Source of the DNA: Clostridia bacterium
GTDB lineage: Bacteria; Bacillota; Clostridia; Oscillospirales; CAG-272
Assembly: GCA_024404435.1 (NCBI GenBank)
Contig: JAKSPW010000061.1
Location: forward strand, 1 to 7,702
Length of the DNA stretch: 7,702 bases
Reading direction: 5' to 3'
Below the pieces are notes generated by a model that made no database searches, was not told the DNA's origin, and saw only the letters and a program-made list of their open reading frames with translations. How positions within the stretch are numbered: position 1 is the stretch's first letter; every line of letters begins with the position of its first letter. Of the stretch, positions 1 to 6,580 are shown in pieces. The position numbers were made by a program, and so were the translations under genes.

Positions 1-551
1 ATGTTCGAAAACGGAGCCTTTACCGCGCTGTCGATATGGATGTAGCTTGACTCATCCACCGGCACGCCGTCAACGGTGACTACCCATGTGTTGAAGTCGA
101 TGTCGACGGTCTGTCCCTCGACGGCGATCACACGCTTGACGAGCGGTTCTCTGTATCTCTCATCGACCGTCACGTCGTGAACGACGACGATATCTCCGGG
201 CGTCGGATCGTAGAACAGGTCGGACACGAGCAGATATTCTCCCGTATGGAGGGTGTTCTCCATCGATGGCCCGTCTACCACGTTGAGTCTGAACAGGAAC
301 GCGAAGCAGAGAACTATGACGACCGTCACGAGCGCAAGCATCTCGACGAAATCAAAGAGCGAGCGTGTGAACTTGCCCGTCTGTGACGGAGCGGGCTCTT
401 CGATCGGCTCTTCGCCGTCGTCGTATTCGCCGTTTGCGCGGATGACGTCTTTTTCGTCGACTTCGACGGGCACTTCGTCAAACTTCGGGAGCTTTATTTC
501 CTCCCCCGCGTTTTCAAGCGTCGGGAAGCCGTTATTTTCGTTGTTTTCCAT
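1..551 (-). CDS. lepB: Signal peptidase I, 3' end missing
   Basis: Membrane serine protease that removes signal peptides from exported proteins. The visible 183 residues start at the ATG at 549-551. They hold an acidic, presumably cytoplasmic tail (about 1-58), one hydrophobic segment (about 66-88), then the catalytic box GPSMENTL with nucleophile Ser96. After it come GDIVVV near 119-124 and the general-base box KRVIAVEGQ with Lys139. The Ser/Lys dyad and box order are diagnostic of the S26A family. The C-terminal box (GDNRxxSxDSR in relatives) lies beyond the left edge, so whether the gene is intact is unknown. The N-terminal tail is longer and more acidic than is usual for Gram-positive enzymes. 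The gene follows the ApgM-like gene by 10 nt, and its AAGGGA ribosome binding site overlaps that gene's TAA stop, so the two are almost certainly cotranscribed and perhaps translationally coupled. Confidence 0.96.
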   Translation of the reverse strand, partial: MENNENNGFPTLENAGEEIKLPKFDEVPVEVDEKDVIRANGEYDDGEEPIEEPAPSQTGKFTRSLFDFVEMLALVTVVIVLCFAFLFRLNVVDGPSMENTLHTGEYLLVSDLFYDPTPGDIVVVHDVTVDERYREPLVKRVIAVEGQTVDIDFNTWVVTVDGVPVDESSYIHIDSAVKAPFSN

Positions 552-561
552 ATATTTTCCC

Positions 562-1773
562 TTATTTTATAAGATGTGAAAGCAGGGTGGAGCCGTCGGG
601 AATATACGTCGCGCACGCTTCGCATTTCTCCTCGGTGAAGCACTCGACGCCGCGCTGTTCGGCCTTCGGATCGTAAATGAAGAACGGAACGGGCTCGTGA
701 GAATGAGTGCGAATGTCAAGAGGCGTCGGATGATCGGGGAGCACCATGATGCGATAGTCCTCGCCCGTGCCGTCGAGATATTCGAGAACGGGCTTCAGGA
801 TGAGCGAGTCGATCTTTTCGATCGCCTTCGGCTTAACGTCGTACTCGCCTCTGTGGCCGCATTCGTCGGGAGCTTCAACGTGGATATACACGAAATCCTT
901 ACCGCGCTCGAAAGCGTCGATGGCGGCGTTCGCCTTGCCGGTGTAGTTGGTCGAGTAGTTGCCCGTTGCGCCCTCGACGGAGACGACCTCCATTTCGGCG
1001 CAGATGCCGATGCCCTTGATAAGATCTACGGCAGAGACGACCGTCGCGTCAAGCCCCCATTTTTCCTTAAAGGAGGGAAGTGACGGAGCGGCACCGGGAC
1101 TCCACAGCCACGGTGAGTTCGCGGGACGCTTGCCTGCCGCACGGCGTGCCTTGTTCACGGGATGATCCTTCAGGACCTCATATCCCTTTTTCATGAATTC
1201 GAGGAACTCCGCGCCGCCGTTGTCTTCCTTCGGCAGATACTCACCGATGCGGCGGCCGATTATGTCGTGCGGACGGGAGAAATCGTAGGTGGTCGACGCG
1301 TTCTTCCAGATGAGGCAGTGGCGGTAGCTCACGCCCGTGAAGAGGTGTCTGCCCTCCATCGGAAGCGCCTTGTTCAGCGCTTTTACGAGCTCGTCGGCTT
1401 CGGCAGTCGATATCTCGTCGGAGCTGTGGTCGATCATGACGCGGTCTTCATAGTTTTCCTCGTCCTCCGAGATCGTGACGAGGTTGCATCTGATCGCCGT
1501 GTCGTCGGGAGCGAGCTTTATACCGAGGCTGACCGCTTCAAGGGGAGAACGTCCCTTCGAGTACTGCCTCGGGTCATAGGACATGATCGCGAGGTTGGCG
1601 GTGTCGCTTTCGGGCACCATTTCTGCCGGCACGTTGAGAACGGTACCGCAGAGAGATTTTGACGCGAGCGCATCCATTGTGGGTTTATTTGCGATCTGCA
1701 TGGGCGTTTTGCCTCCGAGCTTTTCGGAGGGACGGTCCGCCATTCCGTCGGGGATGAGAACAAGGTATTTCAT
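562..1773 (-). CDS. ApgM-like cofactor-independent phosphoglycerate mutase or type III homoserine kinase
   Basis: A 403-residue alkaline-phosphatase-superfamily enzyme related to archaeal 2,3-bisphosphoglycerate-independent phosphoglycerate mutase (COG3635). It shows the N-terminal metal site PDGMAD (Asp9), the nucleophile Ser56 in ESDTANL, then YDP. It also has the metal ligands DECGH (Asp303, His307), PDH (Asp347, His348) and THSHEPVPF (His357/His359). The phosphoglycerate mutase name is the usual one. However, bacterial members of this branch, including those with a WLW..G..PSLPSF segment like that near residues 218-231, have been proposed, and in Bacteroides supported by mutant data, to act as a homoserine kinase in threonine synthesis. 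Sequence alone does not decide. I chose the ATG at 1771-1773 because GGAG lies 5 nt upstream and MKYLVLIPDG matches the family start. An in-frame ATG at 1794 would add seven unconserved residues. First gene of an operon with lepB. Confidence 0.93.
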   Translation of the reverse strand: MKYLVLIPDGMADRPSEKLGGKTPMQIANKPTMDALASKSLCGTVLNVPAEMVPESDTANLAIMSYDPRQYSKGRSPLEAVSLGIKLAPDDTAIRCNLVTISEDEENYEDRVMIDHSSDEISTAEADELVKALNKALPMEGRHLFTGVSYRHCLIWKNASTTYDFSRPHDIIGRRIGEYLPKEDNGGAEFLEFMKKGYEVLKDHPVNKARRAAGKRPANSPWLWSPGAAPSLPSFKEKWGLDATVVSAVDLIKGIGICAEMEVVSVEGATGNYSTNYTGKANAAIDAFERGKDFVYIHVEAPDECGHRGEYDVKPKAIEKIDSLILKPVLEYLDGTGEDYRIMVLPDHPTPLDIRTHSHEPVPFFIYDPKAEQRGVECFTEEKCEACATYIPDGSTLLSHLIK

Positions 1774-1820
1774 AAGGTCTCCGTGAAAAAACAATTTTGC
1801 ATAATACTTCTATTCTAATT

Positions 1821-1849
1821 ATTATACCACACTTTTCGGACCGATACAA
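1821..1849 (-). promoter_or_regulatory. Promoter of the ApgM-like/lepB operon
   Basis: On the minus strand a perfect TATAAT (1821-1826) is preceded by TGTGG, giving an extended -10 element. A weak -35, TTGTAT (1844-1849), is separated by exactly 17 bp. The -10 ends about 47 nt before the ATG at 1773, leaving a leader of roughly 40 nt with no evident structure. This is a sigma-A type promoter, judged by eye. Confidence 0.8.
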
Positions 1850-1871
1850 TGGCAAAACGGGTATTTTCGGC

Positions 1872-1900
1872 TTGAAAAAACGGCTTTTTTGTGATATTCT
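1872..1900 (+). promoter_or_regulatory. Promoter of the M20 peptidase gene
   Basis: TTGAAA (1872-1877) and TATTCT (1895-1900) are 17 bp apart. TGTGA directly before the -10 makes it an extended -10 promoter. Transcription should start near 1907, giving a leader of about 23 nt with CGGGG about 6 nt before the ATG. The spacer holds a short AT palindrome (AAAAAA CGGC TTTTTT, 1875-1890), which could be an operator or simply curved DNA. This promoter is divergent from and close to the ApgM-like promoter. Confidence 0.75.
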
Positions 1901-1929
1901 ATTTACACAACGAATAAACGGGGTATATT

Positions 1930-3258
1930 ATGTCTGAAGAAATAAAAAGACTCTGCTCGGCGCTTGCGATACCTACGGTGTCCGAGCCCGAAATGACGGA
2001 AGAAACGAAAGAGAATTTCCGCCGTTTTGCGGATTTTCTGCGCGCCGCTTATCCCGCTTTCCACTCGGAAATGACCGTCGAGACGGTGGGCGGGGCAGGA
2101 CTTCTCTATACGTTCCGCTCCGGAAGCGAAAAGGACGGCGTGCTCTTTCTCTCGCATATGGACACCGTCCCCGCGGGAGACGAAGCGGCGTGGGAACATC
2201 CTCCGTTCGGGGCAGCCGTTTGCGACGGGTACGTATACGGACGCGGTGCGCTCGACATGAAAGGGCATCTGATCGCCATGCTTGAGGCGTTCGAGAGACT
2301 GTTTTCGCGCGGACTTCGGCCCTCGCGCGACGTTTACGTTTTCCTCGGCTGCAACGAGGAATTGATGAACGACGGCTGTTCCTCCGCGAAAGAGGCGGCA
2401 AGACTCCTCGAAAAAAGGGGAGTGAAGTGCGAGTTTTCACTTGACGAGGGAGGTCTTCCGTATACGGGAGAGTATCTCGGGCTTGACCGCATGATCGGAC
2501 TTATCGGGATCTCCGAGAGGGGATACGCCGACGTCAGACTTGTCGCCGAAGCACCGGGAGGACACTCCGCAATGCCGCCCGAAAAGAGCGCTCTCGGGCT
2601 TCTCTGCGAGGCGGGACGGAATATCGAAAAACATTTCACAAAGGCGAGGATGAATTCCGTGGCGGCGGAGTTTTTCGATGCTCTTGCTCCTCATGCGGCC
2701 GGCAAGATCCGTTTTGCCTCAAAGCACAGGAAGCTCTGCCGCGGAGCGATACTCAGGCGGCTTTCGAAGTACGACAGAGCAGGTGCGATGGTGAAGACCA
2801 CCGCCGCGCTCACCATGGCGGAAGGCTCGTCAAGGCCGAACGTCCTTCCGCGAAGCGCTTCGCTGACGGTGAATATCCGCTTCTCGCCGGACGACGAGCC
2901 TGACGAGATCATAGGCAGACTCAAAAAGCTCCTGCCGGAGGGAGTGAGAGCCGAAGTACTCGGTGTGATACCGCCGTCAAAGGTGTCGGGAACGGACACG
3001 GATGCCTACTGTGCCGTCTCGGAGAGCATGGAGAAAACGCTCGGTATCCTGTCGCTTCCGTACCCGGTGATCTTCGGTACAGACAGCAGATATTTTTACG
3101 GCGTCGCACGGGACGTTTATCACTTCTCACCGTTTTTGTCATTTGCCGAAGATAATAAAACGATCCACTCGGAGAACGAGCGGATCGCCGTAGACAGCTT
3201 TATGAAGGGCATTGATTTCTTCGAGGACCTGATCTCGAAAACGTGCCTTGGAAAATGA
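1930..3258 (+). CDS. M20-family zinc metallopeptidase, PM20D1/carboxypeptidase S-like
   Basis: A 442-residue dinuclear-zinc amidohydrolase without a signal peptide, so probably cytoplasmic. The metal-site motifs occur in order: SHMDTVP (His76, Asp78), GRGALDMKGH (Asp109), CNEE (Glu143 catalytic, Glu144 metal), SLDEGG (Asp172) and TIHSENE (His413). The lid or dimerisation domain starts near ISERGYADVRL (194-204) and contains GGHSAMPP (210-217). The C-terminal FGTDSRYF (382-389) and YHFSPFLSF (397-405) segments resemble yeast carboxypeptidase S and mammalian PM20D1 more than DapE, ArgE or PepT. It probably cleaves an N-acyl amino acid or dipeptide, and the substrate cannot be read from sequence. 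All expected ligands are present, so it should be active. It is monocistronic, with its own promoter upstream and a strong terminator 66 nt downstream. The assigned start has CGGGG at suitable spacing. Confidence 0.93.
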   Translation: MSEEIKRLCSALAIPTVSEPEMTEETKENFRRFADFLRAAYPAFHSEMTVETVGGAGLLYTFRSGSEKDGVLFLSHMDTVPAGDEAAWEHPPFGAAVCDGYVYGRGALDMKGHLIAMLEAFERLFSRGLRPSRDVYVFLGCNEELMNDGCSSAKEAARLLEKRGVKCEFSLDEGGLPYTGEYLGLDRMIGLIGISERGYADVRLVAEAPGGHSAMPPEKSALGLLCEAGRNIEKHFTKARMNSVAAEFFDALAPHAAGKIRFASKHRKLCRGAILRRLSKYDRAGAMVKTTAALTMAEGSSRPNVLPRSASLTVNIRFSPDDEPDEIIGRLKKLLPEGVRAEVLGVIPPSKVSGTDTDAYCAVSESMEKTLGILSLPYPVIFGTDSRYFYGVARDVYHFSPFLSFAEDNKTIHSENERIAVDSFMKGIDFFEDLISKTCLGK

Positions 3259-3324
3259 TATCCTCGCAGATAAATAACGTAAATTTCCTTCTTTGGTATT
3301 TTTGAAGTTTTTTCGGGAAGGGTA

Positions 3325-3368
3325 CGGGGAACCGCTTTTTTTCAAAAAAGGGTTCCCCGCATTTTTTT
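3325..3368 (+). terminator. Intrinsic terminator of the M20 peptidase gene
   Basis: A nine-base-pair stem, CGGGGAACC (3325-3333) against GGTTCCCCG (3351-3359), is extended inward by a C/T-rich arm pairing with AAAAAAG after a one-base bulge. It is followed by CA and seven Ts (3362-3368). On the minus strand no T-tract follows the hairpin, so it should end plus-strand transcripts only and would not clearly stop the convergent GH127 transcript. The T-tract overlaps the last two bases at the 3' edge of the GH127 gene. Confidence 0.88.
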
Positions 3369-5199
3369 ATTTTATATTCATCCAGACCTGCATCTCGGAT
3401 TCGCCTCTGTTGGCAAAAGCATAGTAGGGGATGAATTTCACTTTGATCTTTTCTTCCTCCGCAGAGAGGGGAGCGTAAAGAGCAGTTGAAGTCTTTCTGC
3501 GGTATCCGTCCGCGGTCACGGTAACGTAACCGTTTTCTTCGTCAAAGGCGGTTTCGAACTTACCCTTGGGATCGATCCTGATGCCGCCGAGAGACTCTCC
3601 GTTATCGACTGCTTCCATGCAGTAGACGACGGGGCCGAAGGTCAGTGCCGCCTTGCAGAGGTCTTCGTTTACCTTCGCGTTCGCACCGATGAGCATGGGC
3701 TTCACGCCGAAGTCGATCTCGATCGTACTGCCGTCGCTCACCGGGAAATATGCGTACCCCTTGACTGTGCCCGCAAAGTACTTGTCGCACCACGACGGGA
3801 TGCGGACGGCGAGCCGCGCGTCGCGTTCGCCGTGGTAGGTGAGCTTCACTTTTCCGTCCCACGGATAGTTCGTTTCCTGCTCGACAACAGCGTCGCTGTT
3901 CAGGATGCGGACGTGCACCGTCGAGCTCATGAACTGGTTGATATAGACGGTCATCTGGTCGGTGGTATAAGCGTATCCGCCGATCTGCGGGATGAAGCGT
4001 GCGACGTTGGGCGGGCAGCAGGAGCAGCCGAACACCTTCGAACGCTGAGATTTCGGAAAGTGGCTTCCCTCGGGCTTTGCCCATTTCGGCGGGATCTCAA
4101 GCGGATTTTCATAGAAGAACGCCTCGCCGTCAAGGGACATTCCGGAGCGTGCTCCGTTGAAGAGGATCCTTTCGAGAACGTCTGCGTATGCGGAGTCGTT
4201 GCCGTAAGAACGCTGCATCGCAGAAGCGAAGAACGCGAGCGCGATGGCGGCGCAGGTCTCGGTGTATGCGCGTGCATTCGGCAGATCGTAGTCCGTGGTG
4301 AACGCCTCACCGTTGCTGTTCGATCCGATGCCGCCCGTGACGTACATTCTCTTGTTCGTTACGTTGTCGAACAGAGCCTTGACCGCTTCAGCCATTCCGG
4401 GGTCACCGGTCTCGTATGCGTACTCTGCCATTGCAGTGTAGAGATAGCAGGCTCTGACGGCGTGGCCGACGGCCTCTCTCTGCTCGCGCACGGGAAGATG
4501 ATTCTGCAGCTGAGCGGGCTTGGACCACCAGTCGCGGCAGAATTCCGCGTCTTTTTCGTTCGCACCGCGCTTGTCAAGGAAGAACTCAGCAAGCTCGAAA
4601 TACTTTTTCTCTCCGGTGTAGCGGGAAAGCTTTATGAGCGCGATCTCGATCTCCTCGTGACCGGGAGTCGTGAACTTCGCACTGTCCTCAACGCGGAAGA
4701 TGCGGTCGATGAGGTCGGCGTAATCCTTCATAAGGTTTAAGAATCTGTCGCGTCCCGTTGCGGCACTGTAAGCGATGGCTGCCTCGATCAGATGACCCGC
4801 GCAGTAGAGCTCGTGATTGCCTCTCTCGGTGAATCTCGCGTTCGGCTCGCAGGTGATGTAGTAGCAGTTGAAATACCCGTCCGCCATGCGGTTTTTCTCG
4901 ATGTTGTCGATGACTTCCTCGATTTTTTCAATGAGGGAAGGAACGTCCTCTGCGTCGGGCGCGAGCTTGATGTAGTAAGCAGCCGCCTCGATCCACTTCG
5001 CAACGTCGGAATCCCAGAAAACGTGAGGCTTCATGTTCTCGGGATCGCCCTCGCGCCACGAACACGTGAACGCGTCGAAACGTCCCGTCTCCTTGAATCT
5101 GTCGTAAACCGCACCGAGAGTCACCTCGCGGCCGAGACGCTGAAGATCGGCAAAAAATCCGCCGTTCAGAGTTACGTTGTCAAAAGTAATGTTTTTCAT
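3367..5199 (-). CDS. GH127 (DUF1680) beta-L-arabinofuranosidase-like glycoside hydrolase
   Basis: A 610-residue (alpha/alpha)6-barrel glycosidase with no signal peptide, so it should act on imported oligosaccharides in the cytoplasm. The cysteine-nucleophile, zinc-bound active site is complete. Glu298 in GSNSNGEAF, Glu314 and Cys316 in YTETC, and Cys394/Cys395 in GCSCCPPN fall at constant offsets of 24 and then 23 from Glu322, Glu338, Cys340, Cys417 and Cys418 of Bifidobacterium HypBA1. C-terminal beta-rich domains run from about 415. Known relatives cleave beta-L-arabinofuranosides (plant hydroxyproline-rich glycoproteins, arabinans), but the DUF1680 superfamily also includes other specificities, so the substrate is inferred. 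The ATG abuts the TAA of the upstream dehydrogenase with no spacer, and an AGGG about 9 nt upstream lies inside that gene, suggesting translational coupling. No transporter or arabinose-utilisation gene is visible. Slightly shorter than HypBA1 (658). Confidence 0.93.
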   Translation of the reverse strand: MKNITFDNVTLNGGFFADLQRLGREVTLGAVYDRFKETGRFDAFTCSWREGDPENMKPHVFWDSDVAKWIEAAAYYIKLAPDAEDVPSLIEKIEEVIDNIEKNRMADGYFNCYYITCEPNARFTERGNHELYCAGHLIEAAIAYSAATGRDRFLNLMKDYADLIDRIFRVEDSAKFTTPGHEEIEIALIKLSRYTGEKKYFELAEFFLDKRGANEKDAEFCRDWWSKPAQLQNHLPVREQREAVGHAVRACYLYTAMAEYAYETGDPGMAEAVKALFDNVTNKRMYVTGGIGSNSNGEAFTTDYDLPNARAYTETCAAIALAFFASAMQRSYGNDSAYADVLERILFNGARSGMSLDGEAFFYENPLEIPPKWAKPEGSHFPKSQRSKVFGCSCCPPNVARFIPQIGGYAYTTDQMTVYINQFMSSTVHVRILNSDAVVEQETNYPWDGKVKLTYHGERDARLAVRIPSWCDKYFAGTVKGYAYFPVSDGSTIEIDFGVKPMLIGANAKVNEDLCKAALTFGPVVYCMEAVDNGESLGGIRIDPKGKFETAFDEENGYVTVTADGYRRKTSTALYAPLSAEEEKIKVKFIPYYAFANRGESEMQVWMNIK

Positions 5200-6147
5200 T
5201 TAATCTACCCTGTTAAGCCTTTCTCCCGCTTCCCATGCAAGCAGGTTGTCAACTACGAATCCGATAAGTCTTTCTCTTGCTTCGAGAGACGCCCATGCGA
5301 TGTGAGGCGTCATTATGATATTCTTTGCCGACAGATACGGATGGCCTTTGGTCATCGGCTCCGTGTCGAGCACGTCTATCGCCGCGCCGCGTATCTTACC
5401 CGAATTCAGAGCGTCGCGCAGAGGTTCTTCCTCGACGACTCCGCCGCGCGAGGTGTTTATGAGCACCGCAGACGGCTTCATCAGGGCGAGAGTCTCTTCG
5501 TTTACGAGACCCCTCGTTTCGGGAGTCAGCGGGCAGTGGAACGTGAGGTAATCGCTCTCGGAGAAGAGCGTTTCCTTCGTTACGAATTCAACGTCATCGT
5601 ACGTCATCGGACGGTGAGACACGGCGATGACCTTCATGCCGAAGGCGAGCGCGATCTTAGCTACCGCTTTGCCGATCGTGCCGAAGCCGAAGATGCCGAG
5701 CGTCTTGCCGGCAAGCTCTCTTATCGGGTACGACAGGTATGAAAACGTTTCGCTTTCCGCCCAGTCTCCGCGCGCTGTCGAGACGGTATAATCACCGATG
5801 CTCGTCGCAAAGTGGAGCATGAACGCGACCGTCAGCTGAGCCACCGAGTCGGTCGAATAACCGGGCACGTTGCAGACCGCGACGCCTCTTTTCCTTGCGG
5901 CTTCAACGTCGATGTTGTTATATCCCGTGGCAAAAAGCCCGATGAACTTCAGGTTCGGACATTTTTCCATGATTTCGTCCGTGATCTTTGCCTTGTTGAC
6001 GATCACGGCGTCGGAATCGCCTATCGCCGCCGGAATGTCACAGGGCGGGACGGTATCGAAATATCTGACTTCTCCCACCTTTTCGATAGGTGTCAGAGAG
6101 ACGTCACCGTTCGTGACGGTGCACTTGTCAAGTATTGTAATTTTCAA
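5200..6147 (-). CDS. D-2-hydroxyacid dehydrogenase, glycerate dehydrogenase/hydroxypyruvate reductase-like
   Basis: A 315-residue NAD(P)-dependent dehydrogenase that interconverts a 2-oxoacid and a D-2-hydroxyacid. The Rossmann motif GFGTIG covers 154-159. The catalytic triad is Arg234 (NTSRGG), Glu263 (DTEP) and His282 (PHIAWAS). The substrate-side loop is ATGYNNID (73-80), followed by NVPGYSTDSVAQ. The end of the second Rossmann strand reads VIAVSHRP, with no acidic residue where NAD-specific enzymes usually carry Asp and with an Arg nearby, so NADPH use is plausible. It looks closest to glycerate dehydrogenase/hydroxypyruvate reductase, but the substrate is not certain. The start codon is TTG (6145-6147), supported by a strong GGAAGGTGAG site 5 nt upstream; no ATG lies near. 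It is the first gene of an operon with the GH127 gene, whose ATG directly follows this stop. Confidence 0.93.
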   Translation of the reverse strand: MKITILDKCTVTNGDVSLTPIEKVGEVRYFDTVPPCDIPAAIGDSDAVIVNKAKITDEIMEKCPNLKFIGLFATGYNNIDVEAARKRGVAVCNVPGYSTDSVAQLTVAFMLHFATSIGDYTVSTARGDWAESETFSYLSYPIRELAGKTLGIFGFGTIGKAVAKIALAFGMKVIAVSHRPMTYDDVEFVTKETLFSESDYLTFHCPLTPETRGLVNEETLALMKPSAVLINTSRGGVVEEEPLRDALNSGKIRGAAIDVLDTEPMTKGHPYLSAKNIIMTPHIAWASLEARERLIGFVVDNLLAWEAGERLNRVD

Positions 6148-6152
6148 AAAAA

Positions 6153-6162
6153 CTCACCTTCC
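6153..6162 (-). promoter_or_regulatory. Ribosome binding site deciding the TTG start of the dehydrogenase
   Basis: Minus-strand GGAAGGTGAG is nearly a full match to the 16S anti-Shine-Dalgarno complement. It lies 5 nt (TTTTT) before TTG. The encoded MKITILDK matches the usual N-terminus of this family, so TTG is very likely the true start. Confidence 0.88.
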
Positions 6163-6174
6163 GTTTCTGAAAAT

Positions 6175-6203
6175 ATGATACCACAAAAAAGACGGAATGT
6201 AAA
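6175..6203 (-). promoter_or_regulatory. Promoter of the dehydrogenase-GH127 operon
   Basis: On the minus strand TTTACA (-35, 6198-6203) and TATCAT (-10, 6175-6180) are 17 bp apart, with TGTGG giving an extended -10. The -35 starts one base after the T-tract of the rpsR terminator, so the two operons are packed terminator-to-promoter. The leader is only about 20 nt long and contains the ribosome binding site. Confidence 0.85.
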
Positions 6204-6204
6204 G

Positions 6205-6233
6205 AAAAAACTCTCCGTGACGGAGAGTTTTTT
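6205..6233 (-). terminator. Intrinsic terminator of the rpsF-ssb-rpsR operon
   Basis: Perfect stem CTCTCCG (6211-6217) against CGGAGAG (6221-6227) with a TGA triloop, flanked by A6 (6205-6210) and T6 (6228-6233). On the minus strand it starts 11 nt after the rpsR stop and ends in six Ts. The element is symmetrical, so it could also work on the plus strand, although no plus-strand gene precedes it. Confidence 0.92.
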
Positions 6234-6244
6234 GACTTTTTTGT

Positions 6245-6580
6245 TTAGTCGCTGATGTAAGGCAGCAGTGCGACCTGGCGAGCTCTCTTGATGGCGAGAG
6301 TCAGCTGACGCTGATGCTTAGCGCAAGTACCGGAGATACGGCGGGGGAGGATCTTAGCTCTCTCGGAGACGTACTTTCTCAGTCTTGTCGTGTCCTTATA
6401 GTCGATGAAGTCGATCTTGTCGGCGCAGAACTGGCAGACTTTCTTTCTTCTGCGGTTGCCGCCCTTCTGAGCGGGTCTCTGCGGTCTTTCGCTTCTTTCG
6501 GGTCTTTCGGTGTTTTCAGCGGGAGCAGCCGTTTCAACGGTCTCTTCAACTGCTGCGGTTTCGATGATTTCGTTTTCCAT
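6245..6580 (-). CDS. rpsR: 30S ribosomal protein S18, zinc-binding type with N-terminal extension
   Basis: Component of the 30S platform; it forms a heterodimer with S6. The core runs from about residue 43 to 108 and contains the family signature [21 protein letters not shown] (split here as [10 protein letters not shown] at 61-70 and [11 protein letters not shown] after it) and [10 protein letters not shown]. Four metal ligands are visible: Cys49 and Cys52 (CQFC) and Cys86 and His89 (CAKH), which marks the zinc-binding form of S18. Unusual is the 42-residue N-terminal extension. Residues 1-24 are rich in Glu, Ala, Thr and Val, and 25-42 are rich in Arg, Pro and Gln, making the protein 111 residues against about 75-90 usual. 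Last gene of the operon, 155 nt after ssb, with AAAGGA about 9 nt before the ATG and a terminator directly downstream. Confidence 0.97.
   Translation of the reverse strand: MENEIIETAAVEETVETAAPAENTERPERSERPQRPAQKGGNRRRKKVCQFCADKIDFIDYKDTTRLRKYVSERAKILPRRISGTCAKHQRQLTLAIKRARQVALLPYISD

Noticed and set aside
1162..1662. Plus-strand open frame of 166 codons inside the ApgM-like gene
   Set aside because: Fully antisense to conserved coding sequence, with no family motif and no promoter.
1774..1794. Upstream ATG at 1794 for the ApgM-like protein
   Set aside because: Adds seven unconserved residues; the ATG at 1773 has GGAG at the right spacing and the family's N-terminal sequence.
3832..5742. 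Two long plus-strand open frames (3832-4740, 302 codons; 4792-5742, 316 codons)
   Set aside because: They lie antisense to the GH127 and dehydrogenase genes, the second runs across both genes and their junction, neither shows recognisable motifs or a convincing ribosome binding site, and the minus-strand proteins have complete active sites. They are codon-bias shadows.
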